IMG/VR virus record: IMGVR_UViG_3300028610_000182
Location: 1 to 28,292 of that record
From: a virus
Length of the DNA stretch: 28,292 nt
Reading direction: 5' to 3' (one strand)
The position numbers and the translations under genes are program-made. The stretch's first letter is position 1, and each line of letters opens with the position of its first letter. Under the pieces are notes generated by a model that worked only from the letters and a program-made list of their open reading frames with translations, ran no database searches and was not told where the DNA came from. Below are positions 1 to 5,176 of this stretch, in pieces.

Positions 1-396
1 CGCTCGGGGTTCGAGGAACGAATAGCGAAGGAGCTAGACGATGCTAAGGTTAAGTACACGTACGAGACCAAATCATTTACCTATGTGGAGCCACTCCGTA
101 AGAACTTGGCGCACTGCGGCGCTTGTGGCAGCACAGACCTGCGCAGAACAGGACGTTATACTCCAGATTTTGTGCTACGATCCGGTCTTATTATTGAGGC
201 GAAGGGTAGGTTTACAGCTGGTGATCGTCGCAAGATGAAGGCCATGAAGAAGCAGCACCCCGATGTGAAGATCGTGATGCTGTTCATGAGGGACAACGCA
301 CTGAGTCGCAAGAGCAAGACGTTCTACTCCGACTGGTGCATGGAGAACGACTACGATTTCTCAATCGGTACACTCAAGCAGGAGTGGTTGAAATGA
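1..396 (+). CDS. T7 endonuclease I-like Holliday junction resolvase (5' end cut off)
   Basis: The reading frame is open from base 1, so the N-terminus is missing; 131 residues are visible. The sequence matches phage T7 endonuclease I (gp3), which resolves branched DNA and Holliday junctions during replication, recombination and packaging. Visible catalytic landmarks, numbered from the window start, are RSGFE (Glu5), YTPDF (Asp56) and IEAKG (Glu66, Lys68), equal to Glu20, Asp55, Glu65 and Lys67 of T7. The Glu-to-Asp spacing is 51 residues against 35 in T7. The extra stretch carries an HCGACG knuckle (Cys39, Cys42), which suggests a metal-binding insertion. The stop overlaps the ATG of the next gene (ATGA). 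The family call is firm; the role of the knuckle is inference. Confidence 0.92.
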   Translation, partial: RSGFEERIAKELDDAKVKYTYETKSFTYVEPLRKNLAHCGACGSTDLRRTGRYTPDFVLRSGLIIEAKGRFTAGDRRKMKAMKKQHPDVKIVMLFMRDNALSRKSKTFYSDWCMENDYDFSIGTLKQEWLK

Positions 397-638
397 AACG
401 GAAAGATATACACAGACGGATATGGTTGGCACCGAAGGACCCAGATTCACTGGCCTATGCGTCGTACCACATAGACGAATGGACTCGGGACGGTGACATG
501 GAGATTGTACTCAGTGACTGTACCCGTATCATCAACTTAACCCTGAACAACAAGCAGGACCAACGGAAGATCGAACGTCTGATTGCCTTCCTTCAAGAGG
601 CAGTGGACGTTCATGTGCAGGAGCGCAACAAGCCATGA
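393..638 (+). CDS. hypothetical protein, 81 aa
   Basis: I do not recognise this small charged protein. It begins MKRKDIHRRIW at an ATG that overlaps the resolvase stop (ATGA), with a GGAG ribosome-binding site at about 381-384. Its own stop overlaps the ATG of the exonuclease gene, so it sits in a translationally coupled series of nucleic-acid enzymes. The middle (residues 20-50, rich in Asp, Ile and Thr) looks like alternating beta strands, and the C-terminal third (QRKIERLIAFLQEAVDVH) looks like an amphipathic helix. There is no signal peptide or membrane segment. A role in DNA metabolism is suggested only by position. Confidence 0.8.
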   Translation: MKRKDIHRRIWLAPKDPDSLAYASYHIDEWTRDGDMEIVLSDCTRIINLTLNNKQDQRKIERLIAFLQEAVDVHVQERNKP

Positions 639-1399
639 GAAAGAAACACGGAATGAGGATACTGCACTTGGACATTGAGACGATGTACGCCATCGTTAAG
701 ACATGGAGTCTATGGCCCAAGTTCATATCCCCCAAGGATGTAATCGAGGTAGGCTATACCCTGTGCTGGGCGGCCAAGTGGGAGTTCGAGCGTGAAGTTA
801 TGTTCGGACGTATGGACAGTCCCGAGGGGCTGGCCCACATCTACGATCTGCTTGATGAAGCAGACGCAGTGGTCACCTACAATGGGATCAGCTTTGACAT
901 GAAGCACCTGAACAAGGACTTCGCATTGGCAGGGCTACCGCCCCCGTCATCGTACCACGACATTGACCTGTATCAGACAGTGAAGAAGCAGTTTAAGTTT
1001 CAATCCAACAAGCTGGACCACGTCGCCCCCCAATTTGGATTGGGTGGCAAGGTCAAGCACCCCGGTATGGAGCTATGGGACAGAGTCAGGGCAGGTGATG
1101 AGAAGGCGTGGGCACTGATGGAGAGGTACAATAAGCAGGACGTACGCTTGACACAGAAGCTGTACCATCGCATACTACCATGGATACACAACCATCCCAA
1201 CGTGGGACTATGGGTGGTCAATGGTGACAACCCTGTGTGTACCAACTGTGGTTCGACGAGCTTACATAGCTGTGGTACACAGTACAACACCAAGGTAGCC
1301 AGCTATAAGCGGTACCGGTGTAAAGGATGCGGCACACCTCTACGTGGTAGGTTCACGACTCGACCAAGAGACCGGACGATTCTGAGCCGCACACCGTGA
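635..1399 (+). CDS. DEDD-type 3'-5' exonuclease (RNase H-like fold) with C-terminal zinc ribbon
   Basis: This 254-residue protein has the motifs of the DnaQ/YprB-like RNase H-fold exonucleases: LDIET (Asp13, Glu15), YNGISFD (Asp88), HDID (Asp111) and YNKQDV (Tyr165, Asp169), the last giving a DEDDy-type site. Such enzymes remove nucleotides from 3' ends with two metal ions. The C-terminus, roughly residues 200-240, adds a zinc ribbon with CTNC (Cys202, Cys205), Cys213 and CKGC (Cys229, Cys232), likely for nucleic-acid binding. The ATG at 635 overlaps the upstream stop; a second ATG at 653 lies just before LDIET and cannot be excluded. The role is probably recombination, replication or host DNA breakdown. 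The family is confident; substrate and polarity are inferred. Confidence 0.85.
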   Translation: MRKKHGMRILHLDIETMYAIVKTWSLWPKFISPKDVIEVGYTLCWAAKWEFEREVMFGRMDSPEGLAHIYDLLDEADAVVTYNGISFDMKHLNKDFALAGLPPPSSYHDIDLYQTVKKQFKFQSNKLDHVAPQFGLGGKVKHPGMELWDRVRAGDEKAWALMERYNKQDVRLTQKLYHRILPWIHNHPNVGLWVVNGDNPVCTNCGSTSLHSCGTQYNTKVASYKRYRCKGCGTPLRGRFTTRPRDRTILSRTP

Positions 1400-1569
1400 G
1401 CGCCATGTTCACATCGTTCGTCGAGGAACGATTGGACATGCTCACCCATTGGGAGCCGGACGCTATTGTCTCGGCTCTCGATATCACCAGTGAGGAGCTG
1501 CTTGAGGTACCTGCATTCCGCAAGCGTGCGGAGCAGTACATTGAGGACAACTTCGAGGAAGGCACATGA
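1396..1569 (+). CDS. small conserved-type phage protein, 57 aa
   Basis: This short gene starts at GTG 1396, overlapping the exonuclease stop, or at ATG 1405 inside the same frame. It ends in a TGA that overlaps the ATG of the next gene. The product is acidic and helical: it opens with FTSFVEERLDML, has a central ALDITSEELLEVP and ends in EQYIEDNFEEG. Small podovirus proteins with this FVEERLDxL...ITxEELL pattern are familiar from T7-like phages, but I know no function for them. The ITSEELLEVPAFRKRAEQYI part resembles a helix-turn-helix-like or UBA-like bundle, which is inference. The tight overlaps on both sides and sensible codon use support it as real. Confidence 0.8.
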   Translation: MSAMFTSFVEERLDMLTHWEPDAIVSALDITSEELLEVPAFRKRAEQYIEDNFEEGT

Positions 1570-1835
1570 GTAAGGGATTCCCCGCACACCATGCCGGTGG
1601 TCCACGTCGTGAGAAGGTAGTGAACATAGACTTCACGACCGTCCTACCTGACCACATTCAGCAGAGGGGGCCACCCTCGGCACAGCAGGCGCACCTCATG
1701 TCGATGGCAGTAGACGCCCTCGTCCGTGAGATATTGGAAACAGATGGGGCCTTTGAGATATTCACTGAACGCGACGTAGCAACACAATGCACACGCGTCC
1801 TACACAGGGTGCGGCTAGTAGTCAAGGAGAAATGA
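1566..1835 (+). CDS. hypothetical protein, 89 aa
   Basis: This protein is not recognised. It starts at an ATG overlapping the upstream stop, with the strong site GAGGAAGG at about 1555-1562. The N-terminal 35 residues (SKGFPAHHAGGPRREKVV, then a DFTTVLPDHI stretch) look extended and basic. Residues 40-85 look helical (QQAHLMSMAVDALVREI, then QCTRVLHRVRLVVKEK). There is no membrane segment. It sits inside the coupled plus-strand operon just before a membrane protein gene. Confidence 0.75.
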   Translation: MSKGFPAHHAGGPRREKVVNIDFTTVLPDHIQQRGPPSAQQAHLMSMAVDALVREILETDGAFEIFTERDVATQCTRVLHRVRLVVKEK

Positions 1836-1836
1836 C

Positions 1837-2097
1837 ATGGCACAAAGTAAAGTAGCGTCGGGGCTGGAAGCCTCGGCTAATACACTCAGCGGGTACTTCA
1901 TATCACTCGCCTTATGGCTCTACGTAGCCGGACCTATGTTCGGGTATGAGGTCAACGTAGAGAAAGGGATCGGCCTCACCCTACTGTTCACCGTCACGTC
2001 ACTCATACGTTCGTACGTATGGCGACGGTGGTTCACCAAATCAATCAATGAATGGTTGAATGCGACGTTCCCCGGCACCGACGATGCCAACGTATGA
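1837..2097 (+). CDS. small membrane protein of the phage DUF7220 type
   Basis: The protein has 86 residues and two predicted membrane segments, about 20-40 (YFISLALWLYVAGPMFG) and 45-62 (IGLTLLFTVTSLIRSYV), followed by a basic end RSYVWRRWF. The pattern AxxSxxEAxxN...FTVxSxxRSYxxRRxF is typical of a small phage and prophage family that I recall as DUF7220. No function is established for it to my knowledge. The AGGAG at 1825-1829 is well spaced from the ATG. The 3' end overlaps the start of the zinc-ribbon gene by 14 bases. The family name is from memory and should be read as probable. Confidence 0.78.
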   Translation: MAQSKVASGLEASANTLSGYFISLALWLYVAGPMFGYEVNVEKGIGLTLLFTVTSLIRSYVWRRWFTKSINEWLNATFPGTDDANV

Positions 2098-2329
2098 CCG
2101 TCGTTGTAAGGACTGTGGTCATACTGAAGAGGAAGTTCGCAAATGGGACGCCCCGAGTGGCGACTGCTCCGTTTGCGGTGGCAGGACTAGGACAGTTTGG
2201 ACAAAGGTCCCGGTCTTGGACAAAGCTAAAGACCCGTACGATTTGCTTGACGGGCCAATACCCGCCTCTCGTAAAATCAAATCGTTCGCTCACGATAGGC
2301 GGAAGGGCGGTAAGGACACTTGCGGATGA
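2084..2329 (+). CDS. FmdB-like small zinc-ribbon protein
   Basis: The start ATG at 2084 gives MPTYDRRCKDCGHTEEE, the hallmark opening of FmdB/CxxC-type regulatory zinc ribbons. The first knuckle is CKDC (Cys8, Cys11) and the second is CSVC, near residues 27-30, so the whole ribbon lies in the first 35 residues. The remainder is basic (SRKIKSFAHDRRKGGKD). The product is 81 residues. Upstream in-frame codons exist, but this start fits the family. The ribosome-binding site is weak, which suggests coupling to the overlapping upstream gene. The other reading frame stays open after this stop and runs into the sigma gene (see findings), so the true C-terminus may be longer. DNA or protein binding is likely; the exact role is unknown. 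Confidence 0.78.
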   Translation: MPTYDRRCKDCGHTEEEVRKWDAPSGDCSVCGGRTRTVWTKVPVLDKAKDPYDLLDGPIPASRKIKSFAHDRRKGGKDTCG

Positions 2330-2376
2330 AGAGATTGCCCAATCAGTAGCAGACAATGACCCCATTGACTGGGGAT

Positions 2377-2381
2377 GGGAG
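2377..2381 (+). promoter_or_regulatory. ribosome-binding site deciding the sigma gene start
   Basis: GGGAG lies seven bases before GTG 2389 and favours that codon over the upstream in-frame ATG at 2356, which lacks such a site. Confidence 0.5.
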
Positions 2382-2388
2382 AATCAAG

Positions 2389-2883
2389 GTGGATAGATAT
2401 GAACGACTGGTCATGCCTCATCAGACGTACCTGACCAAGTACGCAAAGAAGCTGGAGAAGGACCCCGGCTTAGTTGAGGACTTGGTGCAAGAGACCCTAT
2501 GTAAGGCAGCCGAGAGGCTGTCCCTTCTGGCTGATGACAAAGCAGTGAAGGGCTGGCTACGTAAGATCATGTACAATGCCTGCGTGGACAGCTACCGCAA
2601 AGAGAAGGGGTACACCTTCATCAGTCTTGACAAGTTCAACCTCGATGATCTGCCCGACGACATAGCAAAGCACTTGACTGCAAGTCTGCCCGATGAACAG
2701 CGGGAGACTCTATGGGAGCTGTCCCTCTTGTTGCCCGCAATGGACCGCAGCATCCTCAGAGCGAGGTGCATCTTCGGCTTCTCATTTGAGGAGATAGCGT
2801 GGAACCTCGGCGTCCCACCTGACACCGCACGCAAGCGATACGAGCGTGCCACTGAACGATTGAAGGAGATATGCAATGAGTAA
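2389..2883 (+). CDS. ECF-like RNA polymerase sigma factor
   Basis: From GTG 2389 the product has 164 residues and the two-domain build of an extracytoplasmic-function sigma factor. Region 2 lies at residues 27-73, with VEDLVQETLCKAAERL (core binding) followed by WLRKIMYNACVDSYRKEK (-10 recognition helix type). A linker follows, and region 4 covers residues 110-162 with LLPAMDRSILRARCIFGFSF, then EEIAWNLGVPPDTARKRYERA as the helix-turn-helix that would contact the -35 element. An alternative start at ATG 2356 would add 11 residues of little resemblance to the family. The protein probably redirects host RNA polymerase to phage promoters, perhaps those of the minus-strand late block; that target is inference. 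The stop overlaps the next start. Confidence 0.85.
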   Translation: MDRYERLVMPHQTYLTKYAKKLEKDPGLVEDLVQETLCKAAERLSLLADDKAVKGWLRKIMYNACVDSYRKEKGYTFISLDKFNLDDLPDDIAKHLTASLPDEQRETLWELSLLLPAMDRSILRARCIFGFSFEEIAWNLGVPPDTARKRYERATERLKEICNE

Positions 2884-3034
2884 GGAAGAGAAGCCCATTA
2901 AGCAGAGCAGGTGGGTGAGGAAGTCCAACGTGGACAGGTATGACAAGCGCACGCTTGAGTTCTTCGGCCACCACTATGTGGAGCCAATGGGCTGGCACAA
3001 GGGTGCAAAGATTCAACGACTTAAATCCAAATAG
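2876..3034 (+). CDS. small basic hypothetical protein, 52 aa
   Basis: ATG 2876 overlaps the end of the sigma gene and is preceded by a strong AAGGAG at 2863-2868. The 52-residue product is rich in Lys and Arg (KQSRWVRKSNVDRYDKRT) and has aromatic and glycine-rich centre residues (FFGHHYVEPMGWHKG). I do not recognise it. Its size, charge and position directly after a sigma factor would suit a small nucleic-acid- or polymerase-binding protein, but nothing in the sequence proves that. Coding is supported by the ribosome-binding site and by the tight packing with both neighbours. Confidence 0.75.
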   Translation: MSKEEKPIKQSRWVRKSNVDRYDKRTLEFFGHHYVEPMGWHKGAKIQRLKSK

Positions 3035-3043
3035 GAGATTCAA

Positions 3044-3148
3044 ATGGGCACTTTGTCAATCTGGGGCATGATTGCCCTCGGAGTGGTGGTAGGTGCGCTT
3101 CTTATCGTCATCGTGGTCATTCTCGGTGAAGAGACACCAAGATTTTAA
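3044..3148 (+). CDS. tiny single-pass membrane protein, 34 aa
   Basis: ATG 3044 has an AGGAG at 3033-3037 that overlaps the upstream stop codon. The product is MGTLSIWGMIALGVVVGALL followed by IVIVVILGEETPRF. One hydrophobic segment spans about residues 6-27 and a short charged tail follows. Such peptides are common in phage operons and often act on the host membrane or as lysis or exclusion factors. No specific role can be assigned. The strong ribosome-binding site and clean membrane profile argue that it is real. Confidence 0.7.
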   Translation: MGTLSIWGMIALGVVVGALLIVIVVILGEETPRF

Positions 3149-3149
3149 T

Positions 3150-3166
3150 ACCCCTGCATTGGGGGT
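3150..3166 (+). other. short hairpin in the gap between two small genes
   Basis: ACCCC (3150-3154) can pair with GGGGT (3162-3166) around a seven-base loop. No U tract follows on either strand, so it is not a convincing terminator. It lies in the only plus-strand gap of any size (3149-3190) and could act on mRNA stability or attenuation. Confidence 0.3.
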
Positions 3167-3190
3167 GGCATTATAACTGGAGTAAAATCA

Positions 3191-3397
3191 ATGAGTAACG
3201 ACACGAAAAACCTCGCCCTCTTGGGGGCATTGTTTGTAAGTTCAGTGGCTGAGGCGTCCTTGCCTGACGCCATTCGTAAGGTGGTCGTCAAAGCTAAACA
3301 CGAGATCACTAGCACGATGGACGACAAGCAATTCAAACTCTACGAGGCAGCTGGTAGTCACGACATCGTTGTGAACACCAACATAGACGATGGGTAG
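3191..3397 (+). CDS. hypothetical protein, 68 aa
   Basis: ATG 3191 follows GGAG at 3179-3182. The product begins MSNDTKNLALLGALFVSSVA and has a moderately hydrophobic stretch at residues 8-22 ending in AEAS, which could be a weak signal peptide with cleavage near VAEA. It could equally be a buried helix, because the N-terminus is not basic. The rest (DAIRKVVVKAKHEITSTMDD and so on) is charged and probably helical. I recognise no family. The 3' end overlaps the next start by eight bases. Confidence 0.7.
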   Translation: MSNDTKNLALLGALFVSSVAEASLPDAIRKVVVKAKHEITSTMDDKQFKLYEAAGSHDIVVNTNIDDG

Positions 3398-3593
3398 TCG
3401 CACCGGCAAGAGCAAGGACCAACGGCAGTACATCAGGAACCTTGAGGGGCAGATCGCCTCACTCAGGGCTATCATTGCAGGTCTCAATACCGAAAAGGCG
3501 CAAGCCAAAGCTGACGCCGATTGGGCACTGCATCAGAAGCGATGCACACCAGAACAAGAAGCAGCCATTGAGGCTGCCATTGAGTCACCATAA
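3390..3593 (+). CDS. hypothetical coiled-coil protein, 67 aa
   Basis: ATG 3390 lies inside the end of the previous gene (ATGGGTAG overlap). After a basic N-terminus (GSRTGKSKDQRQYIRN) the protein is almost entirely helical with heptad character (LEGQIASLRAIIAGLNTEKA, then a second helix rich in Ala, Glu and Lys). A short coiled-coil dimer is likely. No family was recognised. It is the last plus-strand gene and is followed directly by the hairpin that separates the two convergent transcription units. Confidence 0.72.
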   Translation: MGSRTGKSKDQRQYIRNLEGQIASLRAIIAGLNTEKAQAKADADWALHQKRCTPEQEAAIEAAIESP

Positions 3594-3618
3594 AAAAAGG
3601 CCCCTTCATAGAGGGGCC
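3592..3618 (-). terminator. Rho-independent terminator at the end of the minus-strand late block
   Basis: GGCCCCT (3599-3605) pairs with AGGGGCC (3612-3618) around a six-base loop. On the minus strand the hairpin is followed by a run of seven U (complement of 3592-3598), so it is a strong terminator for the leftward late transcript. On the plus strand no U tract follows, so rightward termination there would be weak or Rho-dependent. Confidence 0.88.
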
Positions 3619-3648
3619 AAGCAAGAAGATAGGGAAGTGAGACCCTAC

Positions 3649-4179
3649 CTATAATTCTCCGAATATCTTGTAGGCGTCCGCCTGCACGATACTCTGGAAC
3701 TTAAAAGTCGATACAGTGACACCCCATTTACGGGCCTGCTGCTGTATCGACTTCTTTATATCCCTTCGACACTCAGGCGTGCGTATGTACGCCCAATCTT
3801 GTGTCTCAATCACATCTTGTACGATGCCTATCGCTATCTGTTCGAGCGTTTCGCGCACATCCTCTACATCTAGGGTCGCCTTCTTAATATCGAAGATGCT
3901 CCACATGAGGACACCCTTCACGACGATATCCTTATCGTTGCCAGTGGTCAGTGCCATGTCAGGCAATTCCATTGCCGTTGGCCGGACGTTCATCACATGA
4001 AACTCATCAATGTTGAATGGTCTATGTAACCACCATCCCCCCTTGACACACCGTTTGAACTTCCCCATGCGTACCTGTACGCCTTCTTCCCATGGGTCTA
4101 GTACCGTGAGTACCTCACACCATCCCCATACTTCCTTCAATATCTCCCAGAATCCTGAGACGAAATTAGCTGCGCCCAC
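3649..4179 (-). CDS. SPFH (Band 7, stomatin/prohibitin-like) domain protein
   Basis: The start is set at GTG 4179, which follows AAGGAG (4186-4191) and lies just past the stop of the upstream gene; an ATG at 4215 would overlap that gene and lacks a site. The 176-residue product resembles the Band 7 fold: EEGVQVRMGKF (31-41), GGWWLHRPFNIDEF (47-60), LTTGNDKDIVVKGVLMWSI (78-96), a helical stretch with LEQIAIGIVQDVI (112-124), and WGVTVSTFKFQSI at 152-164, typical of the region where SPFH proteins have WGV/Ixxxxxxi. No clear N-terminal membrane anchor is seen, so it may bind membranes peripherally. Host SPFH proteins (HflKC, stomatins) scaffold membrane microdomains and modulate FtsH. Here it ends the lysis module. 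Possible roles are lysis timing, superinfection control or protease inhibition (inference). Confidence 0.75.
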   Translation of the reverse strand: MGAANFVSGFWEILKEVWGWCEVLTVLDPWEEGVQVRMGKFKRCVKGGWWLHRPFNIDEFHVMNVRPTAMELPDMALTTGNDKDIVVKGVLMWSIFDIKKATLDVEDVRETLEQIAIGIVQDVIETQDWAYIRTPECRRDIKKSIQQQARKWGVTVSTFKFQSIVQADAYKIFGEL

Positions 4180-4180
4180 T

Positions 4181-4462
4181 TTATTCTCCTTCGCAAGTAG
4201 CCTCGAACTGTTCATTGTGCGATACGGTTAGCTCTATCATCAAGCTGATGTAGTCCTTCAGCACCTTGTCGTTGATCCCTATTCGGGCCAACAGGTGCGG
4301 ATTTATTGCTTTGATCTGTCGTTGTTCTTCTAATGTGATGTCGTATAGCGTCGGCTTAATGGGGTAGCATAATGGCTCGACCAAATCATTGGCCGCACAC
4401 CCCCAGCTACTTCCCCCAATCGCTAGAATCAGACAGGTTATCAATACCCTTGAACTCGTCAT
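4181..4462 (-). CDS. o-spanin candidate (Rz1-like outer-membrane lipoprotein)
   Basis: From ATG 4462 the product has 93 residues, with a signal-like opening MTSSRVLITCLILAIGGSSW followed by Gly-Cys (Cys22), a plausible but imperfect lipobox. The mature part is Pro-containing at first (EPLCYPIKPTLYD) and then helical. The gene begins 56 bases inside the i-spanin gene in another frame, after GGAG seven bases upstream, which is the classic nested Rz/Rz1 arrangement. The protein would be lipidated and anchored in the outer membrane and would fuse the two membranes with the i-spanin at the last step of lysis. It is longer than many Rz1 proteins. The call rests on architecture more than on sequence likeness. 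Confidence 0.68.
   Translation of the reverse strand: MTSSRVLITCLILAIGGSSWGCAANDLVEPLCYPIKPTLYDITLEEQRQIKAINPHLLARIGINDKVLKDYISLMIELTVSHNEQFEATCEGE
4186..4191 (-). promoter_or_regulatory. ribosome-binding site deciding the SPFH gene start
   Basis: AAGGAG on the minus strand stands six bases before GTG 4179, inside the end of the o-spanin gene. It decides the GTG as start. Confidence 0.6.
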
Positions 4463-4691
4463 CGTCTTTCTCCACTTCCTTCTTGATTTCCTCGACAGCA
4501 TCTCTCGTCATCTCCTCGGCCTTCCGTCGAGCGATCTCCGCCTTCCTCTTCGCGCCCAAGGTACTGCGTAGCGTATCGCGTGCTCTACGCGCACGATCCC
4601 GTTGTCCTTTCAGGACCTTCGCGCTAATCACGAGTCCCGCGAGCACAGCCGCCAGCGCGGCGGCTCCCCACAGTTTCAACTGGCTAAACAT
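4407..4691 (-). CDS. i-spanin candidate (Rz-like inner-membrane protein)
   Basis: This 94-residue protein has a single N-terminal membrane segment (WGAAALAAVLAGLVISA, about residues 8-24) followed by a long, highly charged helix (KVLKGQRDRARRARDTLRST to VEEIKKEVEKDDDE), which fits the periplasmic coiled coil of inner-membrane spanins. The start ATG overlaps the stop of the holin candidate (ATGTTTAG), and the o-spanin candidate is nested at its 3' end in another frame. Spanins disrupt the outer membrane after endolysin action in Gram-negative hosts, so this pair is good evidence for the host type. Confidence 0.75.
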   Translation of the reverse strand: MFSQLKLWGAAALAAVLAGLVISAKVLKGQRDRARRARDTLRSTLGAKRKAEIARRKAEEMTRDAVEEIKKEVEKDDDEFKGIDNLSDSSDWGK

Positions 4692-4923
4692 CGTCGAGGT
4701 CCCTCTCCTGAGCCTGTGCTTCCGTCCAATCTATCGGCCCTGTCGTAATGGTACGTAGCACCATGTTGACAACACCTACTCCGAACATGATCCAAGGGAA
4801 AATGTGCGGAGCTATTACGGAACTCAACGTGGGTATGAGACCCATCGTTGCGTCCAGTAGCGCGCCCCCGATTGTCAGGATATTGAACCAGACTGTCTTG
4901 GATTTATACCAAGGCTTCTGCAT
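4684..4923 (-). CDS. holin candidate, 79 aa membrane protein
   Basis: The N-terminus QKPWYKSKTVWFNILTIGG is followed by two hydrophobic stretches, about residues 11-30 and 38-60 (APHIFPWIMFGVGVVNMVLR), then a short TTGPIDWTEAQ tail. The opening WYKSKTVWxN and the late VPW...NxxLR pattern are common in small phage membrane proteins annotated as putative holins. It sits immediately before the spanin pair and shares a TAATG junction with the upstream gene, as expected in a lysis cassette. A holin sets lysis time by permeabilising the inner membrane. A second candidate lies at 7540-7773; which one forms the hole cannot be told from sequence. Confidence 0.62.
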   Translation of the reverse strand: MQKPWYKSKTVWFNILTIGGALLDATMGLIPTLSSVIAPHIFPWIMFGVGVVNMVLRTITTGPIDWTEAQAQERDLDDV

Positions 4924-5168
4924 TAGTCTGCAATCAAACCGTGTAGACGCAGAACTGCAAGGATCGCATTGATCTTGCCTGCGTTCGAGCCCACTGCGGC
5001 CTCTAATTCATCGACAGTCGGAGTAGCACTGGTAGTCAGTGTGTCCCCGGTGAAGGTCGCCCCGTTAAGTGCGTCTACCAAAGTAACGATAGCTGCGGCT
5101 TGCTCCCCTATCTGGGGGTTGTCTACCTTATCGATTAACTTAGCGTCTGCTTCTGATGGTTGTGTCAT
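4923..5168 (-). CDS. small head-fibre-like virion protein, 81 aa
   Basis: The C-terminus INAILAVLRLHGLI matches the helical trimer-forming end of phage head-fibre proteins (phi29 gp8.5 type, Phage_fiber_2 family), and TVDELEAAVGSNAGKINA is the usual lead-in. The N-terminus IDKVDNPQIGEQAAAI resembles the start region of a second protein in this window (23086-23547), which ends in a similar helix. At 81 residues it could be only a trimerisation unit or a capsid-bound stub. AGGAG in the gap 5169-5176 precedes the ATG, and the gene follows the tailspike gene directly. An alternative is a tailspike-associated small protein or chaperone. Confidence 0.6.
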   Translation of the reverse strand: MTQPSEADAKLIDKVDNPQIGEQAAAIVTLVDALNGATFTGDTLTTSATPTVDELEAAVGSNAGKINAILAVLRLHGLIAD

Positions 5169-5176
5169 GGTATCTC

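Noticed and set aside
2052-2330. An open frame parallel to the zinc-ribbon gene read as a separate full-length gene
   Set aside because: Its first three quarters have unnatural composition for a protein and are explained by the overlapping zinc-ribbon gene; only the tail after 2320 looks coding and is reported as a frameshift candidate.
3159-3177. TTGGGG and TATAAC upstream of the gene at 3191, resembling a sigma-70 promoter
   Set aside because: The spacing between the two boxes is only about seven bases, far too short, and no -35 lies at the right distance.
4181-4501. Longer start for the o-spanin at 4501
   Set aside because: It would add a basic stretch before the signal peptide; ATG 4462 has a well-spaced GGAG and gives a proper lipoprotein signal.
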